This document shows positions 45,066 to 53,342 of a stretch of 64,000 nt of DNA, in pieces. The stretch comes from Pseudomonas mandelii (GTDB lineage: Bacteria > Pseudomonadota > Gammaproteobacteria > Pseudomonadales > Pseudomonadaceae). The notes beneath the pieces were generated by a model, which had not been told where the DNA came from, made no database searches, and worked only from the letters and a program-made list of their open reading frames with translations. A program made the position numbers and the translations under genes. The DNA lies in assembly GCF_024138395.1 (NCBI RefSeq), contig NZ_JAMYDU010000002.1:186001-250000 (forward strand), in the 5' to 3' direction. Position 1 is the first letter of the stretch. The number at the start of each line of letters is the position of its first letter.

Positions 45066-45153
45066 TGTGGGAGCCGGGCTTGCCCGCGATGCAGGCACTG
45101 CGGTTTTCAGCCGGACCGCGTTGATGCCATCGCGGGCAAGCCCGGCTCCCACA
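45066..45153. repeat. Paired REP element (REPIN) between tssC and hcp
   Basis: TGTGGGAGCCGGGCTTGCCC and its inverse around a CACTGCGG / CCGCGTTGATG core. Placed within the T6SS minus-strand arm. Confidence 0.95.
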
Positions 45154-45174
45154 CAAGCGTGCCTCTGCAGATTT

Positions 45175-46668
45175 TTACGCGCCTTTGGCCGAAGGCAGCT
45201 TGGATACCAGGCGCAGCGACACGGTCAGACCTTCAAGCTGATAGTGCGGGCGCAGGTAGAACCTGGAGTTGTAGTACCCCGGGTTGCCTTCCACGTCTTC
45301 GACGATCACTTCGGCTGCCGCCAATGGGTGCTGGGCCTTGGTGGTTTCGGTGGAGTGCGCCGGGTCGCCGTCGACGTAGTTGAGGATCCAGTCCTGCAAC
45401 CAACGCTGCATTTCGTCCTTCTCTTTGAAGGAGCCGATCTTGTCGCGCACGATGCACTTCAAGTAATGGGCGAAACGGCAGGTGGCGAACAGATACGGCA
45501 GGCGCGCGGCCAGGTTGGCGTTGGCGGTGGCATCCGGGTCGTCGTACTCGGCCGGTTTCTGCAACGACTGAGCGCCGATGAACGCGGCGAAGTCGGTGTT
45601 TTTCTTGTGCAGCAGCGGCATGAAACCGTTCTTCGCCAGTTCTGCTTCACGGCGGTCCGAAATGGCGATTTCGGTCGGGCACTTCATGTCCACGCCACCA
45701 TCGTCAGTCGGGAAGGTGTGCGCCGGCAGGTTTTCCACTTCACCGCCAGACTCCACGCCACGAATGCGCGAGCACCAGCCGAAGTGTTTGAACGAGCGGT
45801 TGATGTTCACCGCCATCGCGTAAGCGGCGTTGGCCCATGTGTACTTGGAGCTGTCGGCACCGTCAGTGCTTTCTTCGAAGGCGAAGGCCTCCACCGGATC
45901 GGTTTTGGCGCCATACGGCAGACGCGCGAGGAAGCGCGGCATGGTCAGGCCGATGTAGCGCGAGTCTTCCGATTCGCGCAGCGAGCGCCAGCCGGCGTAT
46001 TCCGGGGTGGTGAAGATCTTGGTCAGGTCGCGCGGGTTCGACAGTTCCTGCCACGAGCCCATGCCCATCACGGTCGGCGATGCCGCAGCGATGAACGGCG
46101 AGTGCATGGCGGCGCAGACTTTCGACAACTCGCCCAGCAACTCGACATCCGGCGGCGACTGGTCGAAGTAGTAATCGCCCACGAGGCAACCGTAAGGTTC
46201 GCCGCCGAACTGGCCGTATTCTTCTTCGTACATCTTCTTGAAGATCGGGCTCTGGTCCCACGCAGTGCCCTTGAATTTCTTCAGGGTCTTGTGCAGGTCG
46301 GTCTTGGAGATGTTGAGCACACGAATCTTTAGCTGCTCGTCACTCTCGGTGTTGTTGACCAGGTAGTGCAAACCACGCCAGGCACTTTCCAGTTGTTGGA
46401 ATTCCGGGTGATGGATGACCTGATTGACCTGGGCGGTGAGCTTGGCGTCGATGGCGGCGATGATTGATTCGATCGACTTGATGGCGTCGTTGGACACCAG
46501 GTCGGTCTGCGCCAGGGCCTGTTCGGCCAAGGTGCGCACGGCGGTCTCGACGGCTTCGCGAGCGCGTTCGGTCTTGGGTTTGAATTCTTGCAGCAGCAGG
46601 GAGGCGAACTCGCTGGCTTCTTCGGTGGTGCCCAGTTTCTGAGCGTCTGCACGTACTGAATCGGTCAT
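45175..46668 (-). CDS. tssC: T6SS sheath large subunit TssC
   Basis: Forms the contractile sheath together with TssB. The 497 residues show FQQLESAWRGLHYLV (about 68-82), FGGEPYGCLVGDYYFD (about 135-150), the RDLTKIF/YAGWRSLRESEDSRYIGL region (in part) and the C-terminal YYNSRFYLRPHYQLEGL. I start at MTDSVRAD (46668) because AGGA lies about 10 nt upstream; ATG 46674 is too close to that site. tssB ends 15 nt upstream of this start. Confidence 0.97.
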   Translation of the reverse strand: MTDSVRADAQKLGTTEEASEFASLLLQEFKPKTERAREAVETAVRTLAEQALAQTDLVSNDAIKSIESIIAAIDAKLTAQVNQVIHHPEFQQLESAWRGLHYLVNNTESDEQLKIRVLNISKTDLHKTLKKFKGTAWDQSPIFKKMYEEEYGQFGGEPYGCLVGDYYFDQSPPDVELLGELSKVCAAMHSPFIAAASPTVMGMGSWQELSNPRDLTKIFTTPEYAGWRSLRESEDSRYIGLTMPRFLARLPYGAKTDPVEAFAFEESTDGADSSKYTWANAAYAMAVNINRSFKHFGWCSRIRGVESGGEVENLPAHTFPTDDGGVDMKCPTEIAISDRREAELAKNGFMPLLHKKNTDFAAFIGAQSLQKPAEYDDPDATANANLAARLPYLFATCRFAHYLKCIVRDKIGSFKEKDEMQRWLQDWILNYVDGDPAHSTETTKAQHPLAAAEVIVEDVEGNPGYYNSRFYLRPHYQLEGLTVSLRLVSKLPSAKGA

Positions 46669-46683
46669 GATCATTCGTCCTGA

Positions 46684-47193
46684 TTAAGCCTGAGGCTCGG
46701 CTGGCTTCGGCGCACTGGCAAGCGCCTGGAGCAGCGCCGGATCCTTGATGGCCTTCATGATGATTTCTTCGGCACCGGTCTTGCCGTCCATGTAGGTCAG
46801 CAGGTTGGCCAGTTGAGTGCGCGCTTCGAGCAGCTTGTTCAGCGAGTCGACCTTGCGCGCCACGGCGGCCGGGCTGAAGTCGTCCATGCTTTCAAAGGTG
46901 ATGTCCAGGCTCAGGTTGCCTTCGCCGGTCAGCTCGTTCGGCACGTGGAACGCGACGCGTGGCTGCATGGCCTTGAGGCGCGAGTCGAAGTTGTCGACAT
47001 CCACCTCGAGGAACTTGCGATCGGCCACAGGCGCCAGAGGCTCGGCAGGCTTGCCGGCGAGGTCCGCCATGACGCCCATGACGAAGGGCAACTGGACCTT
47101 TTTCTCGGCGCCGTAGAGCTCGACGTCGTACTCGATCTGCACTCGAGGCGCGCGGTTGCGCGCGATGAACTTCTGAGAACTTTGCTTCGCCAC
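46684..47193 (-). CDS. tssB: T6SS sheath small subunit TssB
   Basis: Partner of TssC in the contractile sheath. The 169 residues contain VQIEYDVELYGAEKKVQLPFV (in part; about 19-39), GVMADLAGKP, the conserved FLEVDVDNFDSRLKAMQPR (in part) and a C-terminal helical region ending in a Pro/Ala-rich tail. It follows tssA by 80 bp and leads into tssC by 15 nt. Confidence 0.97.
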   Translation of the reverse strand: MAKQSSQKFIARNRAPRVQIEYDVELYGAEKKVQLPFVMGVMADLAGKPAEPLAPVADRKFLEVDVDNFDSRLKAMQPRVAFHVPNELTGEGNLSLDITFESMDDFSPAAVARKVDSLNKLLEARTQLANLLTYMDGKTGAEEIIMKAIKDPALLQALASAPKPAEPQA

Positions 47194-47273
47194 GTTGCTG
47201 CTCCTGGTCGCTCAAGCGACGGTGTTGGCGTCATCGGCGGTGCCGGTGACGTGACTGCGTGATCCGTACGCTT

Positions 47274-48305
47274 TTATTCGCTGTCTGGTCCGCGCAGGTT
47301 TTCAAATTGGCTCATGCCGTCGGGAATCAGGTTTCGCACGATGGCCGCGAAGTCGGCGTGCACCAGATTCTTCGCCCGATTCAACAGCACCGGCAGCGGG
47401 CTGGAGGGCTCATGGCGGGTGTAATACGCAAGAATCCGGTCCAGGCTGCGCAGCACCTCGTCGCGGTTGTTGATTTCGCCGCTGGTGGTGCCAGTGCCGC
47501 GCGGTGCGCTCGGTGCGGCGGTGTATTCAGCGGGCGCGGAACTGTCGTCGTGGATGGCATCGGGCAGGGCGCTGTCGCCGCTCTGCGGGGCGAATTGGCC
47601 GAGAATCTGCAAGGCCATTTTGAGCGGTTGCTTCAACGGGCCAAGGTCGACGCCCTGGGCGGAACCGACCTGTTCGCTGACCTGCTGCTCGATGGCCTCG
47701 GCGACGCTGCGGGCCTCGTGCAACGCTGCGCGGGTGATTTCCAACTGTTCGGGATCGCTGTCCAGGAACGCCCCGGCGAGTTGCTCGGCACCGAGGTTTT
47801 CGTCAGGGAAGCTTTGCAGGCCGCTGGCATTGGCGGCGGCGCGCAGGCTGACAGCACCAAAGGTTCGCGAACGGGCCAGGATGCTTTCGCGCAGCAGGCG
47901 AATGGTGGCATCGGACGTCAGGCCGGCGAGGGCATTGATGCGCACGGTGGGGTCATTGTTGTCTTCGGCATCCAGGCGCGGATGCAGGTCGGCCCAGTAC
48001 TGCTTGAGCAATTCGCTGATCAGCGTCAGGACGCGGGCCAGGCCGGTGACGCCTTCGAGGGCAAGGGAACTTTGCAATAGGAAATGGGTGACACGCAGGT
48101 CTTTGCTGCGTTGCAACAAATCCAGGCTTTGCTGCTGGATGCTGCGCCATTCAGGGGGGGCGGCGGGCAATATCGAATCGCCCATGCTGCGCTCGGGCTG
48201 GCCTTGGGAATCGCGTTCCAGGCGCAAAAAATCCGCGTCGTATTCCAGATCTTCGCCACACGGCGAAGTCGCGGAAACGGCGGCAAGCAGCGAAAGCACT
48301 TCCAC
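47274..48305 (-). CDS. tssA: T6SS cap/initiator protein TssA
   Basis: Coordinates tube and sheath assembly from the baseplate. The 343 residues have an ImpA_N domain (about 1-130, with SPCGEDLEYDADFLRLE near the start) and a C-terminal region with PSSPLPVLLNRAKNLV and FAAIVRNLIPDGMSQF, as in the short H1-type TssA. The start is GTG 48305 (or GTG 48299), with GGGAGA upstream. It is the first gene of the minus-strand arm, divergent from fha. Confidence 0.94.
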   Translation of the reverse strand: MEVLSLLAAVSATSPCGEDLEYDADFLRLERDSQGQPERSMGDSILPAAPPEWRSIQQQSLDLLQRSKDLRVTHFLLQSSLALEGVTGLARVLTLISELLKQYWADLHPRLDAEDNNDPTVRINALAGLTSDATIRLLRESILARSRTFGAVSLRAAANASGLQSFPDENLGAEQLAGAFLDSDPEQLEITRAALHEARSVAEAIEQQVSEQVGSAQGVDLGPLKQPLKMALQILGQFAPQSGDSALPDAIHDDSSAPAEYTAAPSAPRGTGTTSGEINNRDEVLRSLDRILAYYTRHEPSSPLPVLLNRAKNLVHADFAAIVRNLIPDGMSQFENLRGPDSE

Positions 48306-48710
48306 TGAATTTGATCTCCCTATCGCCCGCTGACAAAGTCGGGCCGTTCACATGTTAGTTCCAGATGGAACTTCACATGTTTCCTTGAGTGTAATGGCCT
48401 TTTAGATTTTTGATGATCTTAAAGTGCCATCATTTATATTCAAGAAGTTCTGCATTTTTGGTGTAGTACTTGTGGCTTGTCAAGGTAAGCTATTTCCTCT
48501 GTGTGACAGATGTGAGGTGCTTAACAACCCGCGCGACCGATGGGTCGAGGCAGGCACTGAAACAGGTTTTTTGTCACGCAGGCCGGTTAAGATCAGCAAT
48601 CATGCTGTTAAAAAACCGATTTCAGGTTGTTTTTGCAAGGTTGACGGAGCGAGTCTGGCGGGAATGAATCCCGATTCGCCCGCGCGCAAAGTGTTCAGCA
48701 AGGAGGCAAG
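48306..48710. promoter_or_regulatory. 405-bp divergent promoter region of the T6SS locus
   Basis: AT-rich compared with the genes. On the tssA side are two direct copies of TTCACATGTT (48347-48356 and 48372-48381) with the palindrome GTTCCAGATGGAAC (48358-48371) between them, 43-52 bp from the tssA start. On the fha side AGCAAGGAGGCAAG overlaps the ribosome site and resembles an RsmA/CsrA target (A-GGA), a control known for H1-T6SS. No gene is evident in between. Confidence 0.6.
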
Positions 48711-50105
48711 ATGTCGCTGTGTTTGACTATCACTAGTTATCACAAGATTACCCCTGGCCAGTGCTCTGAAAAATCCATGGATCAGGGAGTGATGGCAATT
48801 GGCCGTAATTCTGATAATGACTGGGTATTGCCCGATCCAGAGCGTTTGGTCTCCGGAAAACATTGCGTTATTCAATACAAAGATGGCCGGTATTACTTAA
48901 CCGATAACAGCACCAACGGTGTGGAGTTGGTCAAGGCCGGTATTCGTCTGCGCAAGGGAAACAGCGAGCCGTTGCAAGATGGCGAAGTTATCCGTATCGG
49001 TGATTATGAAATCCAGGCGCGTATCGATTTCAGTCTGCCGCTGACCGACGGCAACCCTTTCGCTGATTCGTCCAGCAGCTTCGAGGCCCTGATAGGGCGT
49101 CAGGGCGCCGTCGTGAATACACCGATGTCGTTGCCCCAGACACCACCTGCACATTTCCAGGGCGTATCGGCCATGGACACGATGCCGGACCTGTTCGACT
49201 TTCTGACACCGACCAGTGTCCCGCCGGCCACCCAGCCCGACCATGTCCCGGCCGAACAGCACGACTTCCGCCCACCGACCCCGATCCCCGACCCAACACC
49301 CGTGGCGGGGCCCGCGCCGCAGACACCGACCCCACTGATTCCGGAAGATTGGGATCTGTTCAGCGAGCCTGCGCCGATGGCGGTCGCCCCTTTGCCTGTT
49401 GCAGAGGTTGCGCCGCCACCCGTGCCTCACATCAGCGTACCGATCGAACCGGCACCCCTTTGCGAACCGCCCGTGGCCATAGTCGAACGCCCGGTCAACC
49501 CGGCCGACAATTCTCAACCCGATCTGTTGCAAGCCTTTCTGCGCGGTGCCGGACTGGATCAAGTGCGCCTGGACAAGGCTCAGGCCGAGGCGCAAATGGA
49601 AAGCATCGGCCGCAGTTATCGGCTGATGGTTGAAGGCCTGATCGATGTCTTGCGCGCCCGTAGCAGCCTCAAGGGCGAGTTCCGCATTCAGCAGACGATG
49701 ATTCAACCGGTGGAAAACAACCCGCTGAAATTCGCTCCCAACGTCGATGAGGCCTTGCTGTTGCTGTTGCGCCACAGCAATCAGGCGTTCATGGCGCCGG
49801 ACCTGGCTGTGCGCGACAGCTTCGATGACTTGCGTGCCCACCAATTGGCGGTGATGGCCGGCGTGGAAGCTGCGATCAAGCACCTGCTGGCGCGCTTCGA
49901 GCCTGCGCAACTGGAAGAGCGCATGGGCAAGCCCGGTGGCCTGTCGAGCATTTTCAATGGCTCGCGACAGGCCCAGTACTGGCAGCAGTTCACCGAGCTC
50001 TACAGCAATATTTCCCGCGAGGCCCAAGAGGATTTCCACGACCTGTTCGGTCGGGAATTCAGCCGCGCCTACGAAGCACACAGCACAAGGCAGCGCCGCG
50101 GTTGA
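48711..50105 (+). CDS. fha: T6SS FHA-domain protein (Fha/TagH)
   Basis: Cytoplasmic scaffold phosphorylated by PpkA to trigger T6SS assembly. The 464 residues begin with an FHA domain (about 15-105: AIGRNSDNDWVLPD, RLVSGKHCVI and DNSTNGVEL are the phosphothreonine-binding loops), continue with a long Pro-rich linker (about 140-270) and end in the TagH C-terminal domain (about 280-455, LLQAFLRGAGLD; FGREFSRAYE). GGAGG precedes the ATG. It heads the plus-strand arm, with tssJ 75 nt downstream. Confidence 0.95.
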   Translation: MSLCLTITSYHKITPGQCSEKSMDQGVMAIGRNSDNDWVLPDPERLVSGKHCVIQYKDGRYYLTDNSTNGVELVKAGIRLRKGNSEPLQDGEVIRIGDYEIQARIDFSLPLTDGNPFADSSSSFEALIGRQGAVVNTPMSLPQTPPAHFQGVSAMDTMPDLFDFLTPTSVPPATQPDHVPAEQHDFRPPTPIPDPTPVAGPAPQTPTPLIPEDWDLFSEPAPMAVAPLPVAEVAPPPVPHISVPIEPAPLCEPPVAIVERPVNPADNSQPDLLQAFLRGAGLDQVRLDKAQAEAQMESIGRSYRLMVEGLIDVLRARSSLKGEFRIQQTMIQPVENNPLKFAPNVDEALLLLLRHSNQAFMAPDLAVRDSFDDLRAHQLAVMAGVEAAIKHLLARFEPAQLEERMGKPGGLSSIFNGSRQAQYWQQFTELYSNISREAQEDFHDLFGREFSRAYEAHSTRQRRG

Positions 50106-50180
50106 GCGTCGCTATTGCATAACGCGATTCATGGCAAAAAATGGAACAACGGATAGCTGAAACGTCATTGAGGACGCAGG

Positions 50181-50687
50181 ATGATTCCCAGGTTTTTACT
50201 CGCAGTCGCCACCGCGCTTCTGCTGACCGCATGTGCCAAGGATACGGCCAAACCCCAGCCCGAAGAGGCTGAAGCCGACACTGCCGCCGTCGAGTTGCAC
50301 TTTCACGCCATTGCCGGGCTCAACCCCGGCGCCACTGGCCAGCCAGCCCCGGTCCGGGTGCGTATTTTCGAACTGAAAAATGCCGCCACCTTCGACCGTT
50401 CCGATTATTTCGCACTGGCCGAACGCGCCCAGGCGACGCTCGGCGCAGACCTGATCGACCAGGACGAAGTGCTGATCCAGCCCGGCCAGCAGTTGAGCCT
50501 GCAGCGCGACCTCGACCCCGCCACCCGCCATATCGGCGTACTGGTGGGGTATCGCGAGCTGGATCAGTCGTTGTGGCGCGCGGTGATGAATGTCCCGCCG
50601 CGCCAATACACCGAATACCAGATCAGCCTCGACGTGCGAGCCGTGCGCGGCGCCGTCGTGGTTGCCCCATCCAGCCCTGCCCAATAA
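50181..50687 (+). CDS. tssJ: T6SS outer-membrane lipoprotein TssJ
   Basis: Anchors the membrane complex to the outer membrane. The 168 residues have a lipoprotein signal with lipobox LLTAC (Cys18) and a transthyretin-like domain: VELHFHAIAGLNPG, PVRVRIFELKNAATFDRSDYFAL (in part), VLIQPGQQLS and RHIGVLVGYRELDQSLWRAV (in part). AGGACGCAGG precedes the ATG. tssK starts 15 nt after the stop. Confidence 0.96.
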   Translation: MIPRFLLAVATALLLTACAKDTAKPQPEEAEADTAAVELHFHAIAGLNPGATGQPAPVRVRIFELKNAATFDRSDYFALAERAQATLGADLIDQDEVLIQPGQQLSLQRDLDPATRHIGVLVGYRELDQSLWRAVMNVPPRQYTEYQISLDVRAVRGAVVVAPSSPAQ

Positions 50688-50702
50688 GCAATCGGAGCCC
50701 CC

Positions 50703-52037
50703 ATGTCCTGGAACAATCGTGTGGTCTGGTCGGAAGGCATGTTCATTGGAACGCAGCACTTCCAGCAGCATGACCGATACCTGGAAAACCTCATCGACGC
50801 CCGCAGCCGCCCGTTATCGGCCGGCGCCTGGGGTTTCTCCGAATTGCTGATCGATCAAGGTCTGCTGGCCCAGGGCAAACTGGCGATCATCGCGGCGCGG
50901 GGCCTGTTGCCGGATGGTACGCCATTCAACATTCCCCAGGATGACCTGGCGCCGAGCCCGCTGAATGTCGATGACCACCTGCGCGATGGTTTGGTGTACC
51001 TGGCCTTGCCGCTCAAGCGTGCCGGCGCGCGTGACACCGTTGACGAAGGCGAAGCCCTGGGCGCTGCGCGCTACGTGAGCCAGGTGCGCGAAGTACGGGA
51101 CGACAACGCGCCATTCGAAAACCAGGCCCCGGTGGCCGTGGGTTCGAGGGCGCTGCGATTATTGGTTGCCCAGGATGGCATCAGCGACTACGCCGCCATT
51201 GGCCTGGTACGAATCAAGGAGAAACGCGCCGACCGAGCCTTGGTGCTCGACGACACTTACATCCCGCCGCTGCTGGATGTAGTCGCCTCCAAACCCTTGG
51301 CCGCGTTTCGCAGCGAACTGCTGGGCCTGCTGCATCAGCGCGGCGAAGCCCTCGCCGGGCGGGTGGTGGCGTCCGGTGCCGGTGGCGCCTCGGAGATTGC
51401 CGATTTCATGCTGCTGCAACTGGTCAACCGTGCCCAGCCGCTGATCCAGCACTTGAGCCAGTTGAGCCCGTTGCACCCCGAGCGGTTCTACAGCGAGCTG
51501 GTGAGTCTGGCCGGGGAGTTCTCGACTTTTACCGCTTCCGGGCGGCGACCCCAGGAATACCCGCAGTACCAGCACGATGACTTGGCGCTGAGTTTCGCGC
51601 CGGTGATGCAAGCCCTGCGTGAGGCGCTGTCGATGCTGATCGACAGCAAGGCCACGCCGATTCCGATCGTCGAAAAAGCCTACGGCGTCCATGTGGCGAT
51701 GCTGGCCGACAAGGCCCTGCTCGACAGCGCCAGCTTCATCCTGGTGGTGCGCGCCGATGTGCCTGCCGAAACCCTGCGCAGCCACTTCGGCCAACAGAGC
51801 AAGGTCGGCTCGGTGGAGCACATCCGCAACCTGGTCAACCTGCAATTACCGGGTATTGGCCTGCTGCCGCTGCCGGTGGCACCACGGCAAATCCCGTATC
51901 ACGCCGGCTCCACTTATTACGAACTGGACCGGGGCAGCGAGCATTGGCAGCAACTGGCCAACTCCGGCGGTTTTGCGTTCTACATCGCGGGGCAATTCCC
52001 GGGGCTGAACCTGGCTTTCTGGGCGATCCGAGGATAA
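50703..52037 (+). CDS. tssK: T6SS baseplate subunit TssK
   Basis: Connects the baseplate wedges to the membrane complex. The 444 residues start with the family's receptor-binding-protein-like head: NRVVWSEGMFIGTQHFQQHDRYLE (in part), then SAGAWGFSELLID and LPDGTPFNIP, and end with RGSEHWQQLANSGGFAFYIAGQFPGL (in part). The next gene, tssL, begins 6 nt downstream. Confidence 0.97.
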   Translation: MSWNNRVVWSEGMFIGTQHFQQHDRYLENLIDARSRPLSAGAWGFSELLIDQGLLAQGKLAIIAARGLLPDGTPFNIPQDDLAPSPLNVDDHLRDGLVYLALPLKRAGARDTVDEGEALGAARYVSQVREVRDDNAPFENQAPVAVGSRALRLLVAQDGISDYAAIGLVRIKEKRADRALVLDDTYIPPLLDVVASKPLAAFRSELLGLLHQRGEALAGRVVASGAGGASEIADFMLLQLVNRAQPLIQHLSQLSPLHPERFYSELVSLAGEFSTFTASGRRPQEYPQYQHDDLALSFAPVMQALREALSMLIDSKATPIPIVEKAYGVHVAMLADKALLDSASFILVVRADVPAETLRSHFGQQSKVGSVEHIRNLVNLQLPGIGLLPLPVAPRQIPYHAGSTYYELDRGSEHWQQLANSGGFAFYIAGQFPGLNLAFWAIRG

Positions 52038-52043
52038 ACCGCA

Positions 52044-53342
52044 ATGAGCAACGACGATCGTACCCAATTCATGCCGACACCCGGCGGCCGTGGCGCCGAA
52101 CCGGTCCGTCCGGAGGCTGGTCGCGCCCAGCCCGCGCCGCTTTCGATGCCGGCCGCGCCGCTTTTGACCGGCACGGCCGAAGGTCTCAACCCCCTGGAGA
52201 GCGCGGCTGGCCCGTTGCTGGCGTTGCTGACCCGCTTGCGCAACACCATTGCCCACCCGGCACCGGCGAGCCTGCGAGCGCAACTGCTGGCCTACCTGCG
52301 CCAGTTCGAGGAACGCGCCGAGGCTGCCGGGGTGGTGCGCAACGATGTGTTGCTGGCCCGTTATGCCTTGTGCACCGCCCTCGATGAAGCGGTGTTGAGT
52401 ACGCCGTGGGGTGGTGCCAGCGACTGGGGCAAACAGAGCCTGTTGATCACCGTGCATAACGAAGCGTGGGGCGGCGAGAAGGTGTTCCAGCTGTTGGAAC
52501 ATTGCCTGCAAAGCCCCCGCGAACGTTTGTATCTGCTGGAGCTGTTGTACCTGTGCATGTGCCTGGGTTTCGAAGGGCGTTATCGGGTCATGAACGACGG
52601 TCGCAGCCAACTGGAAGCCTTGCGTGAACGCACCAGTGCGGTTATCCGCAGCGCCCGTGGCGATTATGAACGTGAACTGTCGCCCCATTGGCGCGGCGTC
52701 ACCGTGGCCCGTGACCGGCTGGCGCAATTCATGCCCCCATGGATCGCCGTGGCCATCGGCGTGGCATTGCTGCTGGCACTGCTGTTCGGCCTGCGCTTGA
52801 AACTGGCCGCCGATGCCGAGCCGGTGTTTAAAAATATCCATGCGCTGGGCGAGATCCCGGTGCAGGCAATCGACCGTCCGGTGGTGCAACCGAAACTGAT
52901 CGAGCGTCCCCGCCTGGCGGGCTTCCTCGCCGATGAAATCAAGGCCGGTCGGATCGCCGTGGAAGATGCTGTTGACCGTTCTGTGGTGACCATCCGTGGC
53001 GATGAGCTGTTCGCCTCGGGCAGCGCCAGCATCATCGACAATTTCCAGCCATTGATGCTGCGCATCGCCGATGCCGTTCGCAAGGTCAAGGGTCAGGTCC
53101 GCGTGACCGGCCACAGTGACAATCGCCCGATTGCCACCTTGCGGTTTCCATCGAATTGGGCCTTGTCCGAGGCGCGAGCCACTTCGGTGCTGCAAATCCT
53201 TTCGGCCAAAACCGGCCAGCCCGAACGCTTCAGCGCCGAAGGCCGCAGCGACACCGAACCGTTGGCCTCGAACGCTACAACAGAGGGCCGCGCACGTAAT
53301 CGTCGGGTCGAAATCACAGTGTTGGCGGAGGGGGTCGAGTGA
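52044..53342 (+). CDS. tssL: T6SS membrane subunit TssL with OmpA-type domain
   Basis: Inner-membrane component that binds TssM and TssK. The 432 residues have a disordered Pro/Gly-rich start, the cytoplasmic TssL domain (about 45-225: YALCTALDEAVLSTPWG, WGGEKVFQLLE), one transmembrane helix (about 233-252) and a periplasmic OmpA-like peptidoglycan-binding domain (about 295-430: VTGHSDNRPI, LSEARATSVL, GRARNRRVEI). The OmpA extension marks the 'evolved' TssL type of H1 systems. The stop overlaps the tssM start (GTGA). Confidence 0.96.
   Translation: MSNDDRTQFMPTPGGRGAEPVRPEAGRAQPAPLSMPAAPLLTGTAEGLNPLESAAGPLLALLTRLRNTIAHPAPASLRAQLLAYLRQFEERAEAAGVVRNDVLLARYALCTALDEAVLSTPWGGASDWGKQSLLITVHNEAWGGEKVFQLLEHCLQSPRERLYLLELLYLCMCLGFEGRYRVMNDGRSQLEALRERTSAVIRSARGDYERELSPHWRGVTVARDRLAQFMPPWIAVAIGVALLLALLFGLRLKLAADAEPVFKNIHALGEIPVQAIDRPVVQPKLIERPRLAGFLADEIKAGRIAVEDAVDRSVVTIRGDELFASGSASIIDNFQPLMLRIADAVRKVKGQVRVTGHSDNRPIATLRFPSNWALSEARATSVLQILSAKTGQPERFSAEGRSDTEPLASNATTEGRARNRRVEITVLAEGVE

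Noticed and set aside
3140..45153. Recurrent 25-bp repeats as a possible CRISPR array
   Set aside because: The repeats are scattered, mostly in inverted pairs between genes, not in tandem with regular spacers; they are REP elements.
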